Below, piece after piece: positions 23,666 to 24,823 of a stretch of 24,823 bases of DNA; within the stretch, counting starts at the first letter, position 1; each line of letters opens with the position of its first letter. The notes beneath the pieces are model-generated. The model did not search any database. It was not told the origin of the DNA and saw only the letters and a program-made list of their open reading frames with translations. Source of the stretch: DASPHG01 sp035629775 (GTDB lineage: Bacteria; Actinomycetota; Thermoleophilia; Solirubrobacterales; Thermoleophilaceae); assembly GCA_035629775.1 (NCBI GenBank), contig DASPHG010000052.1, positions 1-24,823 on the forward strand, read 5' to 3'. A program made the position numbers and the translations under genes.

Positions 23666-24823
23666 ATGGCGGTAGCGGTCGGATACCAGGACAAGACCGA
23701 CGATCAGAAGGCGATCACCGAGATGGTGCGCCAGTTCGTCGACAACGAGATCCTCCCCAACGCGGAGGAGTACGACCACGAGGACAAGTTCCCCGAGCCG
23801 ATCGTCGAGCAGATGAAGGAGCTCGGGCTCTTCGGGGTCACGATCCCCGAGGAGCACGGCGGCATGGGGCTCGACCTCACGACCTACGCGATGATCGTCG
23901 AGGAGCTCTCGCGAGGGTGGATCTCGATCTCCGGCGTCGTCAACACCCACTTCATCGGCTCCTACCTGCTCATGAAGTTCGGGACCGACGAGCAGAAGGA
24001 GAAGTACCTGCCGAAGATGGCGACCGGCGAGATCCGGGCCGCCTTCTCGCTGTCGGAGCCCGAGTGCGGCTCGGACGTCCAGGGGATCAAGTCCACCGCC
24101 AAGAAGACGGACGATGGCTCCTACGAGATCAACGGGCAGAAGATGTGGGTCACGAACGGCCTGCTCTCGACGCTCGTGTTCGTGCTCGTCAAGACCGACC
24201 CGAAGGCCGATCCGCCCTACAAGGGCATGACGTGCTTCATCACCGAGAAGGAGCCGGGCGCGTCCGAGAACACCGGCGACTACGCGGGCCTCACGATCCC
24301 GCCGAAGATCAAGAAGATGGGCTACAAGGGCGTCGAGTCCACCGAGCTCGTCTACGACGGCTACCGCTGCCCGGCGGAGAACATCCTCGGCGGCGAGGAG
24401 GCCGGCGTCGGCCAGGGCTTCCGTCAGATGATGGATGCGCTCGAGGTCGGGCGCGTGAACGTGGCGGCGCGCGGCGTGGGCATCGCACAGCGCGCCCTCG
24501 AGCTGGCACTCGTCTACTCCCAGCAGCGCAAGACCTTCGGCAAGCCGATCGCCGCCCACCAGGCCATCCAGTTCAAGCTGGCGGACATGGCCACCAAGAT
24601 CGAGGCCGCGCGCCTCGTCACCAGAAAGGCCGCGAGGATGAAGGACGCCGGCGAGCGCTCAGACCTCGAGGCCGGAATGGCGAAGCTGCTCGCCTCCGAG
24701 ACCGGGAAGGAGTGCGTCGAGGAGTCCTTCCGGATCCACGGCGGCTACGGCTACTCGAAGGAGTACGAGATCGAGCGGCTCTACCGCGACGCGCCGCTGC
24801 TGCTGATCGGCGAGGGCACATCA
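23666..24823 (+). CDS. Acyl-CoA dehydrogenase (3' end outside window)
   Basis: 386 codons are visible of a protein that should end within about 20 more. It oxidises an acyl-CoA to the trans-2-enoyl-CoA using FAD. The N-terminal helical domain has LGLFGVTIPEEHGGMGLD; the FAD/substrate signature AAFSLSEPECGSD is near 130; WVTNG lies in the beta domain. The C-terminal helical domain has FGKPIAAHQAIQFKLADM and ends in IGEGTS, where Glu383 is the likely catalytic base. The ATG at 23666 gives a normal N-terminus (MAVAVGYQDK). With the MACS-type synthetase 0.8 kb away on the other strand, a shared fatty or organic acid degradation role is possible. The specific acyl chain is not predictable. Confidence 0.95.
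   Translation, partial: MAVAVGYQDKTDDQKAITEMVRQFVDNEILPNAEEYDHEDKFPEPIVEQMKELGLFGVTIPEEHGGMGLDLTTYAMIVEELSRGWISISGVVNTHFIGSYLLMKFGTDEQKEKYLPKMATGEIRAAFSLSEPECGSDVQGIKSTAKKTDDGSYEINGQKMWVTNGLLSTLVFVLVKTDPKADPPYKGMTCFITEKEPGASENTGDYAGLTIPPKIKKMGYKGVESTELVYDGYRCPAENILGGEEAGVGQGFRQMMDALEVGRVNVAARGVGIAQRALELALVYSQQRKTFGKPIAAHQAIQFKLADMATKIEAARLVTRKAARMKDAGERSDLEAGMAKLLASETGKECVEESFRIHGGYGYSKEYEIERLYRDAPLLLIGEGTS

Noticed and set aside
20845..23694. 949-residue open frame on the minus strand spanning the RTX tail, synthetase and hydrolase genes
   Set aside because: It crosses three genes in the wrong frame, including a riboswitch, and its translation is low-complexity.

Overview
The window is a GC-rich stretch of bacterial chromosome. 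Almost every base is coding, GTG starts are common, promoters look like TANNNT, and the protein families (Tat-exported enzymes, RTX and Ig-like secreted proteins, DUF4333-like lipoprotein, HxlR regulator) suggest a soil actinobacterium. A Thermoleophilia/Solirubrobacterales-type lineage is my best guess, but this is inference. I see no rRNA, tRNA, CRISPR array, IS element or phage gene, and no gap over 300 bases without a gene.

Region 1 (1-5015, +) is a nitrogen-assimilation operon: the C-terminal half of the glutamate synthase large subunit (gltB), the small subunit (gltD), a divergent crotonase-fold protein and a SnoaL-like protein, overlapping or nearly touching. Region 2 (5079-9047) has a Tat-exported flavin monoamine oxidase convergent with a secreted penicillin-acylase-type hydrolase. 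Region 3 (9048-11104, +) has a primary-like sigma-70 factor, a small zinc-ribbon protein with a possible HNH-associated repeat, and a membrane-anchored cytochrome c.

Region 4 (11105-14433, +) is the most densely regulated. A c-di-AMP (ydaO-yuaA type) riboswitch precedes a peptidoglycan-binding/RlpA-like protein. Next come a cysteine-free AhpD-family protein, whose promoter carries a CRP-type site and an HxlR-type dyad, a YodB-like HxlR redox regulator, and type I glutamine synthetase. Glutamine synthetase and gltBD would together form the GS-GOGAT route, though the two loci are about 9 kb apart. A long stem-loop separates glnA from the next block.

Region 5 (14471-18719) holds, on the minus strand, a Tat-exported phosphoesterase with a small RTX protein, and a DUF255 thioredoxin-domain protein; a short lipoprotein gene lies between them on the plus strand. 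Region 6 (18764-24823) holds a secreted protein made of nine ~57-residue propeller-type repeats, two Ig-like repeats and an RTX tail; a MACS-type acyl-CoA synthetase (-); a second c-di-AMP riboswitch directly abutting the start codon of an NlpC/P60 hydrolase; and an acyl-CoA dehydrogenase cut by the window end.

The strongest signals beyond the gene list are the two near-identical riboswitches on two different cell-wall proteins, the compact dual-input promoter at 12007-12065, repeated TANNNT-N6-10-start spacing that implies leaderless transcripts, and a bacterial oxidase retaining the covalent-FAD cysteine context of mammalian MAO.
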